Shown here piece by piece: positions 1 to 11,450 of a stretch of 64,000 bases of DNA. Under the pieces are notes generated by a model. That model ran no database searches, was not told the origin of the DNA, and saw only the letters and a program-made list of their open reading frames with translations. This DNA comes from Nageia nagi. Its lineage: Eukaryota > Pinophyta. Made by a program: the position numbers and the translations under genes. The first letter of the stretch is position 1. Every line of letters starts with the position of its first letter. The stretch is taken from NCBI GenBank assembly GCA_050084985.1, contig JBITNC010000001.1:75268001-75332000 (forward strand). Reading direction: 5' to 3'.

Positions 1-833
1 CACTAACAACTTGTAGTGCATTGAATGCACTGATGTATGTCATACGATTCAGAGATATTTGTATTCTGGACGCCTCGCAGATTTAAATCTTCTAAAAAAT
101 AATTTTATCATTAAACTGCATCATCAAAATTAAAGCCCATATTCCTTCCATTCCCACAAATTTTACTTTGATCAAAAGTAGCTGAAAAAACCATAACATT
201 GTGATTTTCCTTTAAAGAATGTGTATCTACACATCTCGTTAAAAAGATTCAAATTCAAACCTGCCAATCTTTCAAACATAGAAAACAATCTCAACACCCT
301 TACAGCCAAAAAAAGTTCCATTCCAATCTTTCGATCATAAGAGAAACAATCCCAACACCCTAAAAGCCAAAAAAAGCAAAACATCACCTAGCATTGAAAG
401 CAATAAAAAAAAACACCTGGCATGGAAAACGATAATAATTCTTGTTAGATGCCATTGATGTTGTTTGGAATGCACTCAAATGCCCATCATAATCAATACT
501 TCAATCACCAGCACCATTTAATGAAATTAGCTTTTTCTAAACACAACCCCAATCGCTGCTTTTTCTAAAAAGAGAGGTACTCAAAAAGCCTCGATTTATG
601 CACAGACAGAAGTGATGTCACACATCTTCCAATATGTAGGCAGCAGACTTTTTCTCAATTTTGAATTAGCAGCCCAAATTGTGGCCCCATTTATTTGCAT
701 GTACAAAGTCAGCTTATTCGCTAATACAACATAAAGACAACCCATTCCAGCCATATAATTTCAAACAAAAAAAAATTCGAACCCCTAACCATCAACAACC
801 CAACCGCCATGGAGAAGAGCACCTTCCCATAAA
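1..833. other. 3' flank of the glycosyltransferase gene
   Basis: AT-rich flank with no supported gene. It contains an imperfect ~60-bp tandem duplication (about 262-380; shared blocks ccaatctttc and aacaccct recur about 60 bp apart). A minus-strand AATAAA-type poly(A) signal candidate lies near 686-692 (tttatt on plus), about 145 bp beyond the stop codon of the neighbouring minus-strand gene, a plausible distance. Confidence 0.5.
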
Positions 834-2143
834 TCAACTACTGTCATTCATACTTCCCCTCTCCAGAAAATTTCTGAAATCACAAATAATACAACACTTT
901 TTAAATATATTATATATGATGCTCTCTTCCTCCACTGGAAATTCCCTACTCTCTTTATTCCACAAATGAATTGCATACGTCTCGCCTTCCATCTGCAATA
1001 ATTTGGCGGTTCTCCACTTATTACCGGCTGCGTCCGTTGTCCTCCTAAAGTAACTATGGATCCTTGTCCAGTCCACCGGATAAAAAGCAATGGGAGGCAA
1101 CACCTGTACTTGGAAAACCTCGTTGCTACTGTTAGCAAGCCGGTTAAGCACCCTTGTGACCAGATACGGACCGTTGTGTCCCCACTTGTTGCCATTAAAT
1201 GTCAGCGCGAACTCCAAAATGAACTTCAAGAGCAACGGATGCCGTTTATCGAAGACGAGCACCGCGTTGTTCAGGCGGTTCCAAGCACCGGTATCGGAGT
1301 CCACGTTCTGAGCACCGATAGCGTTGCGAAGCTTCGATAACCGCCGGAGAACGATGACGTCGCTGTCGATATACGTCCCGCCGTATTTATAGAGAGCAAC
1401 GAGACGGATTATGTTGGAGAGATTTTGCGGGAAGGGAATCTCGCCCGGATCGGTGCGGCCGAAGACAACTTCGGCGAGCCACGATTCCGCCGGCGTGTCC
1501 TTGAACAGAAAGGAGAGGTCCGGCGCCGTTGCCATGATTCGGAAGCCACGGGCAACGAACGGGTGAAGTATTTTGGACCCGCGGGTGGAGTCCAGACTGC
1601 GGGAAATTATCAACAAACAGGCACCCGGATGGAATTTGAAAACGCTTTCGATAGAAAGTTGCTCTCGAGGACCGAAAAATCTGAGAGGGCAATCCAGGTC
1701 ATGAAAAAACGGCCTTTGCAGCTTGCTCCGTGGAAGAATTTCTTCACCCTGGATTGGAACCGGCAAGAAAGGGCGTCGGAATGGAGGACCCTGAAGCTTG
1801 AATAGTTTTCTGTAAACCATTTTATCCTCTCGGCTTCTGTAACGTTTATGGGAGGCTTATCCAGAGATGGCTTGCTTGCCTTAACTTGTATCCTTGTTCG
1901 GATTTCGCCTGAATCCGATCGACCCTCTTCTCTGAGCGCGTTCATAAGCCCGCCCCTGTTCAGAACCACTTTGGTCGCGCCATTTACAGCCACCAATGCC
2001 CCGGATGGAGCAATGGGGGAAATGGGTGATTTTTTTAAATGGGAATGGAAGACCACAAAAGTGTGCAAAATGCCGAAACAGATGAGAACCAGGAGGAGGC
2101 AAGAAATAAGTATCGAGTCTTCTTTCCTCCGGGTTTTCAACAT
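834..2143 (-). CDS. alpha-1,4-glycosyltransferase-like type II membrane protein (one frameshift)
   Basis: Probable Golgi glycosyltransferase of the plant family with a DXD sugar-binding domain followed by an alpha-1,4-glycosyltransferase C-terminal domain (as in At4g19900-like proteins); donor and acceptor are unknown. Starting at the ATG at 2143, residues ~11-31 form a hydrophobic signal anchor after a short basic N-terminus, followed by a stem and a motif containing FFMTWI. The rest lies in another frame (stop at 834): ACLLIISRSLDS, the DXD-containing GGTYIDSDVIVL, RLNNAVLVFDKRHPLL, KWGHNGPYLVTRV, and YAIHLWNKESRE near the end. Both frames are typical of one ~430-residue protein with no introns. 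The shift falls near a five-A run at 1675-1679 (plus strand), so it is either a one-base deletion making a pseudogene or a homopolymer sequencing error. Base composition is clearly GC-richer than the surroundings, as expected of a real gene. Confidence 0.87.
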
Positions 2144-2537
2144 CTTTTTTTCTGCTCAGCTTGCGGATATGGAGCCTGTGGAATCCATGGCGTTAAATCC
2201 CCGGCCGCCTGCAATAACATTGTATGACTATTCTCCTTCTACCAACTCTTTCCTGTTCCGACGGCTATGACTTGTTCTTCGGTCGGATTTTTGCTTTTTG
2301 TGTGCCGGATTGAAAACCCAACAAAATCAAGATCAATAGGTATCCGCGCGGCAAAAACTTAAAAATCCAACACCCGCCGAACTCGCCGGCAAAGGCTTCT
2401 CGAAGTCCACGAACGTAGATCGTAAAGCTAAAATCGTTCTGATCAAGACAGGCATTTTTCCACTATACCATTCATAGCATCTCGCCTTCCACGCAAGTGC
2501 TTCCGATTAAATTTCCAATCCACCGGACAAACGCTTT
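2144..2537 (-). promoter_or_regulatory. upstream region of the glycosyltransferase gene
   Basis: Relatively GC-rich sequence directly upstream of the ATG at 2143, containing the presumed 5' UTR and promoter. No unambiguous TATA box is evident at a set distance. The call rests only on position and composition. Confidence 0.35.
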
Positions 2538-2631
2538 ACTATGTCAACAAACGACGAGGTCTTAAAAGATAAAAAGTGGGCTATACTATATCAACAAACG
2601 ACGAGGTCTTAAAAGATAAAAAGTGGGCTAC
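2538..2631. repeat. 47-bp tandem duplication
   Basis: Two adjacent, almost identical 47-bp units (2538-2584 and 2585-2631), both containing the block caacaaacgacgaggtctta. They differ by only one or two bases, so the duplication is recent. It lies ~400 bp upstream of the glycosyltransferase start. Confidence 0.9.
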
Positions 2632-2639
2632 ACGGATGA

Positions 2640-3433
2640 ATAATTTTCATGGGACAGTGAAATTCTTCTAATACAAATTCCAGATTGAGAGGAAGAGGCC
2701 TAAAACATGAGAAAAAAAGCTCAAAAGGGGCTCTAAAAAGTAAGCTATAAGGCACTCCCCATATGATTAGAAAGGTGATTGCCCATCAACTATTTCTTCA
2801 TTCGCTCATCAAATATTTATTCATTTGCTGTAAGAAAACAATAAGGCTAGTAAATCATGACGTTTGTTGAAGTTGCCTCTTTTGAAACAAGCCTCTCTAT
2901 GACGTGGATGAGGTCAGCAAAATGATTTACCAGAGTTTGAATGTGCCAAATTCTGCTCATTGCCTTTGGATTTCCTTCCAGGATTTCTTCCACATGGGCT
3001 TTAAATGTGCTACCCTGAAATGAGAGAAGAATATGCCATTGCCTAAGTTTAAATACTTAGCTACCCTCTGAAGAAAGGAGAGGCAGAAAAACCATTGCTT
3101 AATTTAAATGGCAGCTACCCTATCAAGAATGGAGAGGCAGAGATGACATTGCCTATAGAATTGACCCTGGTAATATTTAATCATTAAGTACAGATAATAC
3201 GTAAGAATGTAGTCAGTGGAGTTAATTCAATTATTATGGATGAAAATTTTTTACTCTCTTGTTTTTTCTATCGAAGGTAGGTGGAATGGAGGTTTCAAGT
3301 TCAATGGGACTTTTCTCGGGCTGCAATCCATCACATACTAAATTCAATTTTGTTATCAGCATTGATTCGTTGTGATAAAGACTGAAATATTGGAAATTCG
3401 ATGATACTCTCATACGGCAAATTGATGTGGACC
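2640..3433. other. intergenic DNA with ~60-bp degenerate repeats
   Basis: No gene recognised. Around 3009-3165 a unit with 'gctaccct', 'gagaggcag' and 'ccattgcct' recurs about three times at ~60-bp spacing, as an imperfect tandem array. The rest shows no recognisable structure. Confidence 0.5.
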
Positions 3434-3683
3434 ATCTTAACCATAGTTGTAAAACTCGGATTCGTTTTGAATTTTCAGGGTTCCGATTAGGGATTTATAA
3501 AACAATTCGATTGAACTTGAAAAAATTATATATTGAAATTTATTTGAAAAATATTTTAATTAAAATTTATATATATAATTCAACTCTGAAATTAGAATCG
3601 GTTTGCTTCGATAAACCCCACTCGAGACCCTAGCTCGAAAAGTACTTGGAACTCGAAGAAAATTTAACAACTATGATCTTAAC
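3434..3683. mobile_element. hAT-type MITE with perfect 8-bp TSD
   Basis: A 234-bp non-coding element (3442-3675) has terminal inverted repeats: CATAGTTGTAAAACTCG at the left, and at the right the reverse complement of a related CATAGTTGTTAAA end. It is flanked by the direct 8-bp duplication atcttaac at 3434-3441 and 3676-3683. Short length, inverted ends and an 8-bp TSD are the hallmarks of hAT-superfamily MITEs. The interior is AT-rich with no transposase. Confidence 0.85.
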
Positions 3684-3958
3684 TATACGCGTTCAAAACA
3701 TGAAAGAAATGACATGGAGAGATAAGAAAATGATTTAAAGAAGATACATATATCCTTGACTTTGTAGGGTGTGAGATATCACATGGAGTGATTGAAAGTT
3801 ATCCAGTTCAAACATTTAAGGAAGTTGCATCGTAACTTTGTATGAATAAATATATTTGTTGATATTTTGGGTTTAATGTTTTCGTGGTACCAGGGTTGGA
3901 AGGAAATTAGGTTGTATTACCTACATTTAAGACATCAACTACTCTTTCAAGTTCTTCA

Positions 3959-4197
3959 TCTTACATCACTTCAATCATATTATCATATGTATCTTTTCAC
4001 TCAACTAGCATTTTATTTTTTTTATCATCATTTTGAGTTTTATAATAAAACATGAAATAGTGTTTAAAGTTTGTTTATCTTACATTATTTTAATATTATT
4101 ATTATATGTATTTTTTCATTTAATTTGTATTTTTCTTTTCTAATTATCATTTTGAGTTTTATAATAAAACATGAAATAGTGTTTAAAGTTTATCAAA
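3959..4197. repeat. 119-bp tandem duplication
   Basis: Two adjacent copies at a 119-bp period. Their distal halves (about 4029-4069 and 4148-4188) are practically identical, including ttgagttttataataaaaca, while the proximal halves have diverged. Partial conversion, or a composite of two events, would explain the uneven similarity. Confidence 0.8.
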
Positions 4198-6855
4198 TAT
4201 AAAGCTTTGACATATATTGGTTAAGAATTTTCAAGAATTGTTTAAGGGATGTAAGTTTATATACATTTAAAAGATAATATCAATGATTGATAGGATTTAA
4301 ACAAATCATATGTTAGTCATAGATAATCAATACATATCATAAATGGTCCTATGCCATTCCATGGGATTATATTTCTCTTTTACATTGTTTATGGTTTTTA
4401 TGAATTTTTTTAGTTTTGTAAAATACTAAGCATGGTTAATTACTAAGGTTTATAAATCAATCATCTCTTGATCAAGATAAATCCATAACTAATATAAACA
4501 TTTATAATTATGTCAAGAGATGTAACTACAATGGTAGCCAAGGGGGTGGGGAGCCAAAATGTCACTCTATTTGTATGTTCGTCCTCAACAACTGACTCTA
4601 TTAGTTATTTTAAATATAAATTTAATAACATGTCGACATAACTATATTAATTGTATATAATTTAATATATTTAAATACATTGGTTGTTTTAAATTTATAC
4701 ATTCCTTATTTTAATTTATATATAATTTAATATTATGTTAACAAAACTATATTTAAATGCATTAGTTGTTTTAAATTTATATATTTGGTGTTTTAAATTT
4801 ATACATTCATTATTTTAAATTTTGTATATACATTTGCTATAAACATTAATTTCTAAATTATTATATTATCAACTGTGAAATAGTTTATAATCTATATTAT
4901 TGATAATATAATAATTTCGAGAAATAGTTTCTAAATTGTACGGGAATGATATCTCTCAGACTTTTTTTATATATATGAGGGATTATATCAAAGCTAGTTA
5001 TTTATCTTTCAAAAATATTTATAAATTGATTTCAATTAGAATTCAATGAATATTCTTTATACATAAATATTATTAAATAAAAATATAATAAGTATTACAT
5101 AATAATAATTAAATATGAAACAAGAATTAAACATAAGAAAAAAAATTATGGATCAATTTCAACCTTTGGATTATTGCTAAACTTATGCATGAGTGATAAA
5201 TAAACTCTCTAACTCCCCTATTTGTCATTGTAAAATGTCTCTTAGCATTAATAAAGTTTTGGAATAAAATGTGTAGTACACATATTCTACCTTTAAAGTT
5301 TTTATATGAATGGATATTTTAAGTCTAGATAATATCTTGTTTGGCTCAACTAAGTTGAATCTTACAATTTAGATTCTCAAAAGTATTATTTATTAAATGA
5401 TATAAAACTTCAAAAGTTTTGTTATCAACTTAATATCTTGTTAAAGCCCTTTTATTTCTCTAGAGTAGGAGTGAAAATTAGATACTCACATAATATTTAA
5501 CTTGCATTCAACCCTCCAAGTAATCAGTCATAGTTGATTCATGTTCGAGTATAGGACCATGCATAAAGAAGCATGAGGCTACATTAAAGAAGTATACACA
5601 CATGTATTATCATGTAAGTTGTTCTTACATACAAAACTTATGATCATGATTTTGTTCATCATTTAGTTCTAATGTAATGTTACAACCTCAAGGGTAATTA
5701 AAATTAATTATTTTTGCATTATGATCTCAAATTGAATGTAAAAAATATAACATGTGTTTTTATTGTATTTTTTAATTAATTACAAACTATAATGAAATGG
5801 TAAAATTGCCTAACTTTCTAATAAAATACGTATAAATTATAATTTCATTATTTTCATCTAGCTTTTTTATATCAAGTACATTACTATATCACATCACAAA
5901 TTAGCTAAATAATTAATTTTTATGTTAGCAAAAACTAATTGGTAAAACTTTGCATATTAATTTTCATTTATTAATGTAATCATGATAAATGAAATAATTC
6001 ATACAACATTTGTTTAAAAGTGATGTTGATGAAGGTAAATTGAGCTCCATATATGAATTGAACAAGTGTTAAAATCACCATCCATTTGAATATTATTACG
6101 CCATAGGCATCTCACTGTGATCTTTCAAGCTCACTTTTGAGATATACAGTTGTTGATGGTCGTCAAACCATGCCAAATGATGAAATGAAGTTGAGCCATT
6201 GATTTATTATGCCAACGTGCCAATTATATTGAGGACACATGGCCATGGTGTGTTGCAGGAAAGTCGCTACAAGGTAGTTAGCATATAGATGATGTACATA
6301 AAGGGGCTAATCATGTCTGCATAACATGGAGGAAAAATAGACTGTCATACACTGTTTATTTGAAGGCATTACTCACCCCAACCCTTATGCCTTTCACCAT
6401 GGCAAATGCCTTACTTTTGTTTGAAGCTTTGGATGTTGTACTAATGTTTGATGATTGACAAAAATGTATGTTGATTGAAGTTGCAATATGAAGAATAGGA
6501 AATGGGAAGAAAGTCAAGTTTTGTATGGATTTTAGACATTTGGAGACCTAGGATACCTTATAGATTTTGATAACCCATTTTGGGATAATCTTCATAATTT
6601 CTTATAGGATTTTGCTAAACGGGAGCCTCAAGATCTTGAAAACATGTTGATTTGGTTTTGGTGCTCGAGATCAATGAAAACCAACCGTATGATCAAATTT
6701 CACTCTTCACCATGGAAGAGATGATAGGAAAAGCTCGTTGCCTGCAATGTGAACATTACCACTACATAGGTGAGGAATAAATATACATAATGTATATATC
6801 AGTTTATGTTTTATGTTTTGGATATGCACACATTTTGAATGTATTCTTTCGGAAG
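4198..6855. other. AT-rich intergenic stretch
   Basis: No gene, LTR or transposon protein recognised. 4600-4830 has loosely repeated phrases around 'ttttaaatttatacattc'. 6100-6300 is somewhat less AT-rich but has no supported reading frame. Confidence 0.45.
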
Positions 6856-6856
6856 G

Positions 6857-7590
6857 ATGGATTCCCCAAAAGTCAAAGAATCCAAACCCTCTGAAATAAC
6901 AATCCCCACTGAAAGCTCTTCTTAGGTGAAGAAAAAAGATTCTAATATTGGAAAACGGCTCATTGAAGATGTAAATGATGAGAAGGTTATCAAAGGTGAA
7001 AAGAAGGAAGCAGAAGTCGTTAAGAAAAATGAACATAGGGTTTCTTCTCTAATTTTTACTTGGGTTTTAAAATAACAAAAATGATGTTTAGTGCTTCTTT
7101 TCTATCTTTATAAGCTTCTAATGGTGGCTTCCAAATTGCTTGTAATTTTGGTTGTTGAGAAAACTAACATTACAATGAAGGAAATGCATAGAGAGGAAGG
7201 GGGAAATCGAGATACTGACAATGAAGAGGATGGAAATGATGGTATAGTAGATCAGGTGGATGAAGAGGAGTCTCAAGGAGGAGAATACTATGAAGAAGAG
7301 ATAACTGGTGATGAAGTTCATGCTCACAATATGGAAATGCTTGCACTTGTCAAGGAAAGAAGAAAGTAGGAGTTTGAGATTTTTATTGGTGGGCTTCATA
7401 AGGATGCCATAAAGGAAGATTTAAAGAAGGTGTTTAGAGAAGTGGGTGAGGTTGTTGAGATCAGATTGGCCAAGAATCCTTAGACTAACAAGAATAAGGG
7501 ATTTGCTTTCATTTGTTATGGAACTAGTGAACAGAAAAGAAGGTTGTTGCAAAGCTTAAGAATCTACACGTATGAGCATGTTGTTGCTTG
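6857..7590 (+). pseudogene. hnRNP Q/SYNCRIP-like RRM protein, decayed 5' part
   Basis: Starts with an ATG at about 6857 and a Lys/Glu/Ser-rich N-terminus (MDSPKVKESKPSE, one in-frame stop). An intron-like gap follows (~7037-7150). The next segment is strongly acidic (NEEDGNDGIVDQVDEEESQ) and leads into an RRM: FEIFIGGLHKDA is RNP2-like with its beta1 strand, then DLKKVFREVGEVVEIRLAKN, then RNP1-like KGFAFICYGT. This order (acidic region, then RRM with EIF(V/I)GGL and GEVVE(I/V)RL) is typical of plant hnRNP Q/R-like RNA-binding proteins. TAG codons interrupt the frame before the RRM (7367-7369) and inside it (~7481), and later RRMs are missing, so it is a pseudogene. The intron-like gap argues for gene duplication or capture rather than a clean processed copy. 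Confidence 0.75.
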
Positions 7591-8234
7591 AAGTATAGAT
7601 TGCAATTGTGAAATTTAATTTTCTATTTTTTTATTTTATTAAACATTTCATTTCCACACCATAAATATTTATTTTTGGACTTCTGTGATTCTCGAGTATG
7701 GTAAAGAAACAATAATAATTTTCTATAATTTTTGTTACATAACAGTGGTAATAATGTTTTAGTTGATTGTAATTGTTAGTTTAATTACTTATTAATAATT
7801 TTAGTGCCTTCAATCTATATGTAATAGTGTATCCAATTATATTGAATTGACAAATGATAATGTAATAGCTTGGGTTGAGTTTCATGTCAATGCTACGAAG
7901 TTGTTTGAAGCATTGATTACAATTGTAAAATTTATTTTCCTATGGTTTTGCTATTCTTTTTTCTATTTATTAAATATTTCATTTCAACACCATAAATATC
8001 TATTTTTGGAATTTTGTGATTCTTGAGTATGGTAAGGAAACAAGAATAATTTCCTATAATTTTTGTTACATAACAATGGTAATAATGTTTTAGTTGATTG
8101 TAATTATTGGTTTAATTATTTATTAATAATTTTAGTACCTTCAATTTATATGCAAAAGTGTATCCAGTTATATTGAATTGACACCTAATAATGTAATGCT
8201 TGGGTTGAGTTTCATGTCAATGCTATGAAGTTGT
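7575..8234. repeat. ~330-bp tandem duplication
   Basis: Two adjacent copies with a 330-331-bp period (for example tgggttgagtttcatgtcaa at 7871 and 8201). Divergence looks moderate (~10% by eye), so it is not very recent. It begins where the RRM pseudogene loses similarity, suggesting the duplication or its parent truncated the gene. No coding capacity. Confidence 0.85.
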
Positions 8235-8439
8235 AGGGAAGTTATGCTCTTTAACAAATATAGTACTATTATGTGTAAAATAGCATTTCATTCTAATATT
8301 TTGAAAGGTTATCCTTTTATTACTGATGGTAAATGTTGTTGGCTATAGCTACAACATACACACATGTTATTTGTTGGGAACTTGGCTATATGTAGAACTT
8401 TATAAATGCAAATGCTTTGAAAGAACATTTATGATAAAG

Positions 8440-9060
8440 CCACAATCAAGCCTATTGTAAAATTTACCAAAAGAAAATATGTAAGAAAAACTTCAAGCAA
8501 CATCTTTAAATTCATGAAACTAAAATTGATAAAGATAAATCCAATGTAAAGAGGATAAGATGCCCTTATGAAATATGCTTTCATAGTTATACTAGAGTAT
8601 GCTACTTGTACTTTTTTCAATTTATTTATATGGAACATTGTGTGTACTTTAGTAGAATCTTATAAAATCTATTTTTTACAAAAATCAAATGCCAATCAGC
8701 ACATTAGAGTAGTGCATCTTGACTTGAGGCCATACAAGTGTCATTTTGATGGATGTGGAATGACTTTTTCATATAAAAATATCAAGAACAAGCATGAGAT
8801 GTGAAGGGCTCATTGTTATGTAGAAGTGAGACTACTCTCAAGAGTAAAATCCTAAAACTTCAATAATGTGATGTTCTTCTTTCTGCTTACTCAAGTTTCC
8901 TCTGTTTATTGAGGAGGATTTCTTAGAAGAGGATGTAGCCTTTCTATCAAGATCATGTGGTGGCCAAAAGAGAAAATCATTTACAATCGAATCTCTCTTT
9001 AGGAAGAGGCTTGCATGCCTTGGTGAAAGTATTGAAGATGGATCCTCTTACATAGAATAA
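8440..9060 (+). pseudogene. C2H2 zinc-finger (TFIIIA-like) pseudogene
   Basis: 8695-8800 encodes a HIRVVHLDLRPYKC linker followed by a C2H2 finger (YKCHFDGCGMTFSYK... with KHEM where the final His pair should lie). An upstream piece near 8540-8600 reads KRIRCPYE, another finger start. Downstream (8915-9055) comes an acidic stretch and GGQKRKSFTIESLFRKRLACL, resembling the basic C-terminal motif of plant TFIIIA. Stops and shifts interrupt every part, and an AT-rich ~100-bp segment (about 8600-8690) may be a retained intron. The finger family is clear. The assignment to TFIIIA is inferred from the linker and C-terminal motif. Confidence 0.6.
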
Positions 9061-9764
9061 TTAATGTTAAATGAAGGTGTTTGAGTGATCAACAAAATTA
9101 ATACATCAAGAGAATCAAAATTCTCCTTTTTAGAAATTAAATGGAGTAAAATTGGTGTGAATCTAATGCTCTTTAAGATTTGAAGTAGTTCAAGTTACTC
9201 ACTTTGTTGAACATATTGTTGAACATAATACAATGAAAATTGTAAGAAAATCTTAGAAGTCGAAGAATAAGTGCAAGTGCCACATCAATTAGGATCATCA
9301 GTGTCATAAATATTAGGAGATTGTAATTACTGTAACTTTTTATCGTTCTACATTTGGGGATTTAAAGGAGGCGATCGAGAGGGCCTTGAGCAAAACTTAT
9401 TACATGATGCATAATTTCCACATGAAATGACTTGCTGATATGGAGGCTAAGGATGTCCATTACTAACTACATTAATAATAAAAAATGAAAACCAAAAAAA
9501 AAATTCATTTTCTTGAGTTTAATTATATTCAAAAATATAAATTTCAAACTTTGTAGAATGTTCTACTTATTTCTAAAGTTTACATTTGACAAAAAATAAT
9601 ATTTCTCACACAATAATTATAAATTATCTATAGCAAACAAATCAATTATTTTTCTACAGCATACCCATTGCTCTTGGTTGCAATATTTAGTAACTAATTT
9701 TAGAACAAAAGTTGTACATATTTTCCATTAGGAAAGTTAGAAAGATGATGTTGTAACTAAAAGG
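9061..9764. other. non-coding stretch before element D
   Basis: AT-rich, no recognisable gene. A short frame near 9355-9430 (DLKEAIERALSKTYY) is too short to assign. Confidence 0.4.
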
Positions 9765-9769
9765 AATAT

Positions 9770-10283
9770 TGTTAGAACATATAATGTATTATTGTGTCAG
9801 TTAGTCTTTAGATGTTATCTAAATATTAATACTTATTTTATGTAACTCCATATTTAATTACTTAATACCTAAAAGTGATTTAATAGTGGGAGCTTTTGAC
9901 CTACACTCAAGCATGACACTTGTCCATTCTAATCCCATGTAAACCTTGGATAAAAAGGTGATTTAAGGTGAGGTTTTCATCTATATATAGAGGGCTTGAG
10001 TTAGTTGTAAAACACACTTGTGGAAAGCACTCTCATGCTTGTAGTTTAAGGAGAGCTTGATCTTGTAGGAAGCTTGAACATGTTTCTAGTTGTAGAGAGA
10101 GCTAGAGTTATTGAGATAATAAAATTTAATATGGTTCAAGTGGATGTACTCCCATAGTTGGAGGAACCACTATACATACTTTGAGTTCTCTTTACATGAA
10201 TGATCTATGTGTTCTTAAGATTAGTGGAAGATTACATATAAGGTGATCTTAGGTAGAGTTTAAGGAATCCTTCAATTCCTTCA
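9770..10283 (+). repeat. 5' LTR of element D
   Basis: 514 bp. Includes a TATA-like ctatatatagaggg at 9981-9994. In A the homologous position reads ctataaatagaggg, so this is the probable pol II promoter core. Ends ccttcaattccttca just before the PBS. Confidence 0.85.
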
Positions 10284-10297
10284 TTTGGTATCAGAGC
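10284..10297 (+). promoter_or_regulatory. primer-binding site of element D
   Basis: tttggtatcagagc directly follows the LTR end. TGGTATCAGAGC is complementary to the 3' end of plant initiator tRNA-Met, the usual copia primer. Confidence 0.85.
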
Positions 10298-11079
10298 TTC
10301 CCTTAGAGATCTTTTATTCATCTTCTAAGGTAAAATTATATTGAGATAAAAAATTTCTCTTCACTCTCTTATATTTTCTAAGCTATTTTTGCATTTGTTT
10401 TGCTAAAATTTAGCTCCTTTATGCTCTTTTTTCTTACACATAAGCTTCCTTTTGAAATTAAGTTTTCTTTTTTTCTTTTTTGTTTTTTTGTAGTAAAGCT
10501 TATATGTGTTAAAAAGGACTTCTTTGTCTAAGAATAGCTTAAAAATTAAGAAAGGTTTTGGTGTTTCCTAACCGTTAATTTTTTTTATACTAACATTCTC
10601 TTTTTTTTTGTAAGAGATGAACATTTTTTAAGGGGTTAGTATGCAATTTTATGTATTGTTATATATATGTTAGTTTCTAACATTATTTGCTATATTAGTT
10701 ATTTTGTAAAGTTTTCTAATTTTTTTGAAAGTTGCAAATTTCTTTATGCTTTACAAATTTATTGCATACATAACAATATATTGTTATGAAATTTATTGGG
10801 AAAGGTTGCAATTTTTTTTTTTACAATTTCAATATTTACAAAACTTATTTATTGTAACAAATAAATTTATAAATTATTTTTATGTTTTGCAAATGCAAAT
10901 TTTATAATTTAAAATATTGTAAAAATTTAAATCTTGGAGGCTATGTATTTTTTATAGTAAAAAAAGGGCTTGAAAATTTTGTTGTTTAGATACAGAATTA
11001 TTTACATAAAAAAGGTTGTGTATTCTTTTTATACACATAATTTTTTACATTAAAAAGAGAATTTTTTTAAATAATAAAA

Positions 11080-11107
11080 TATTATTATTATTATTATTAT
11101 TATTATA
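11080..11107. repeat. (ATT)n microsatellite
   Basis: About nine uninterrupted att units in the D leader, directly before the G/C-rich island. Confidence 0.95.
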
Positions 11108-11112
11108 TAAGT

Positions 11113-11450
11113 TTTTTTTGGGAGGGGGAGGGTTGCCTAAGAGGGCTACACCACCCAAGGTTAAGTGGGTCATCCAAAGGGGACCGTGCAACCCTTAGGG
11201 GGTGCAAGCCACCCAAATGGGGTTGCCACCCTTCCACGAGGGCATGAACTTCCCATAAGGGGATCCACCACCCCCAAAGGGGCATAAGCTACCCAAGAGG
11301 GGGTTACGCATCCCTCAAGGGGGTGTGTGCCATCCCAAGGGGATTGCATACCTTAAAAGGGGGTGTGAACTTCCCAGGAGGTCGACTAGCCCATGTGACC
11401 GTGCATGCCACCCCACAAGGGGCTTCTTACCTTAAAAGGGGATTATATAA
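11113..11450 (+). repeat. G/C-rich degenerate repeat island in the D leader
   Basis: ~340 bp with composition utterly unlike the ~25% GC flanks. Degenerate units of roughly 30 bp recur, each with a 'ccaccc' or 'cttccc' pyrimidine block and an 'aaggggg' purine block about 10 times. Apparent ORFs on both strands (11016-11198 +, 11103-11285 -) are by-products of the repeat. It sits between PBS and expected gag start, where A and B also have compositionally odd inserts. Confidence 0.75.

Noticed and set aside
1056-1805. Plus-strand frames antisense to the glycosyltransferase
   Set aside because: Mirror frames of a real GC-rich coding region.
10284-10297. tRNA gene fragment
   Set aside because: Matches only the 3' end of initiator tRNA-Met and sits next to an LTR, so it is a primer-binding site.
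10725-11198. Short plus-strand ORFs in the D leader
   Set aside because: AT-rich or G/C-repeat-derived, no conserved features.
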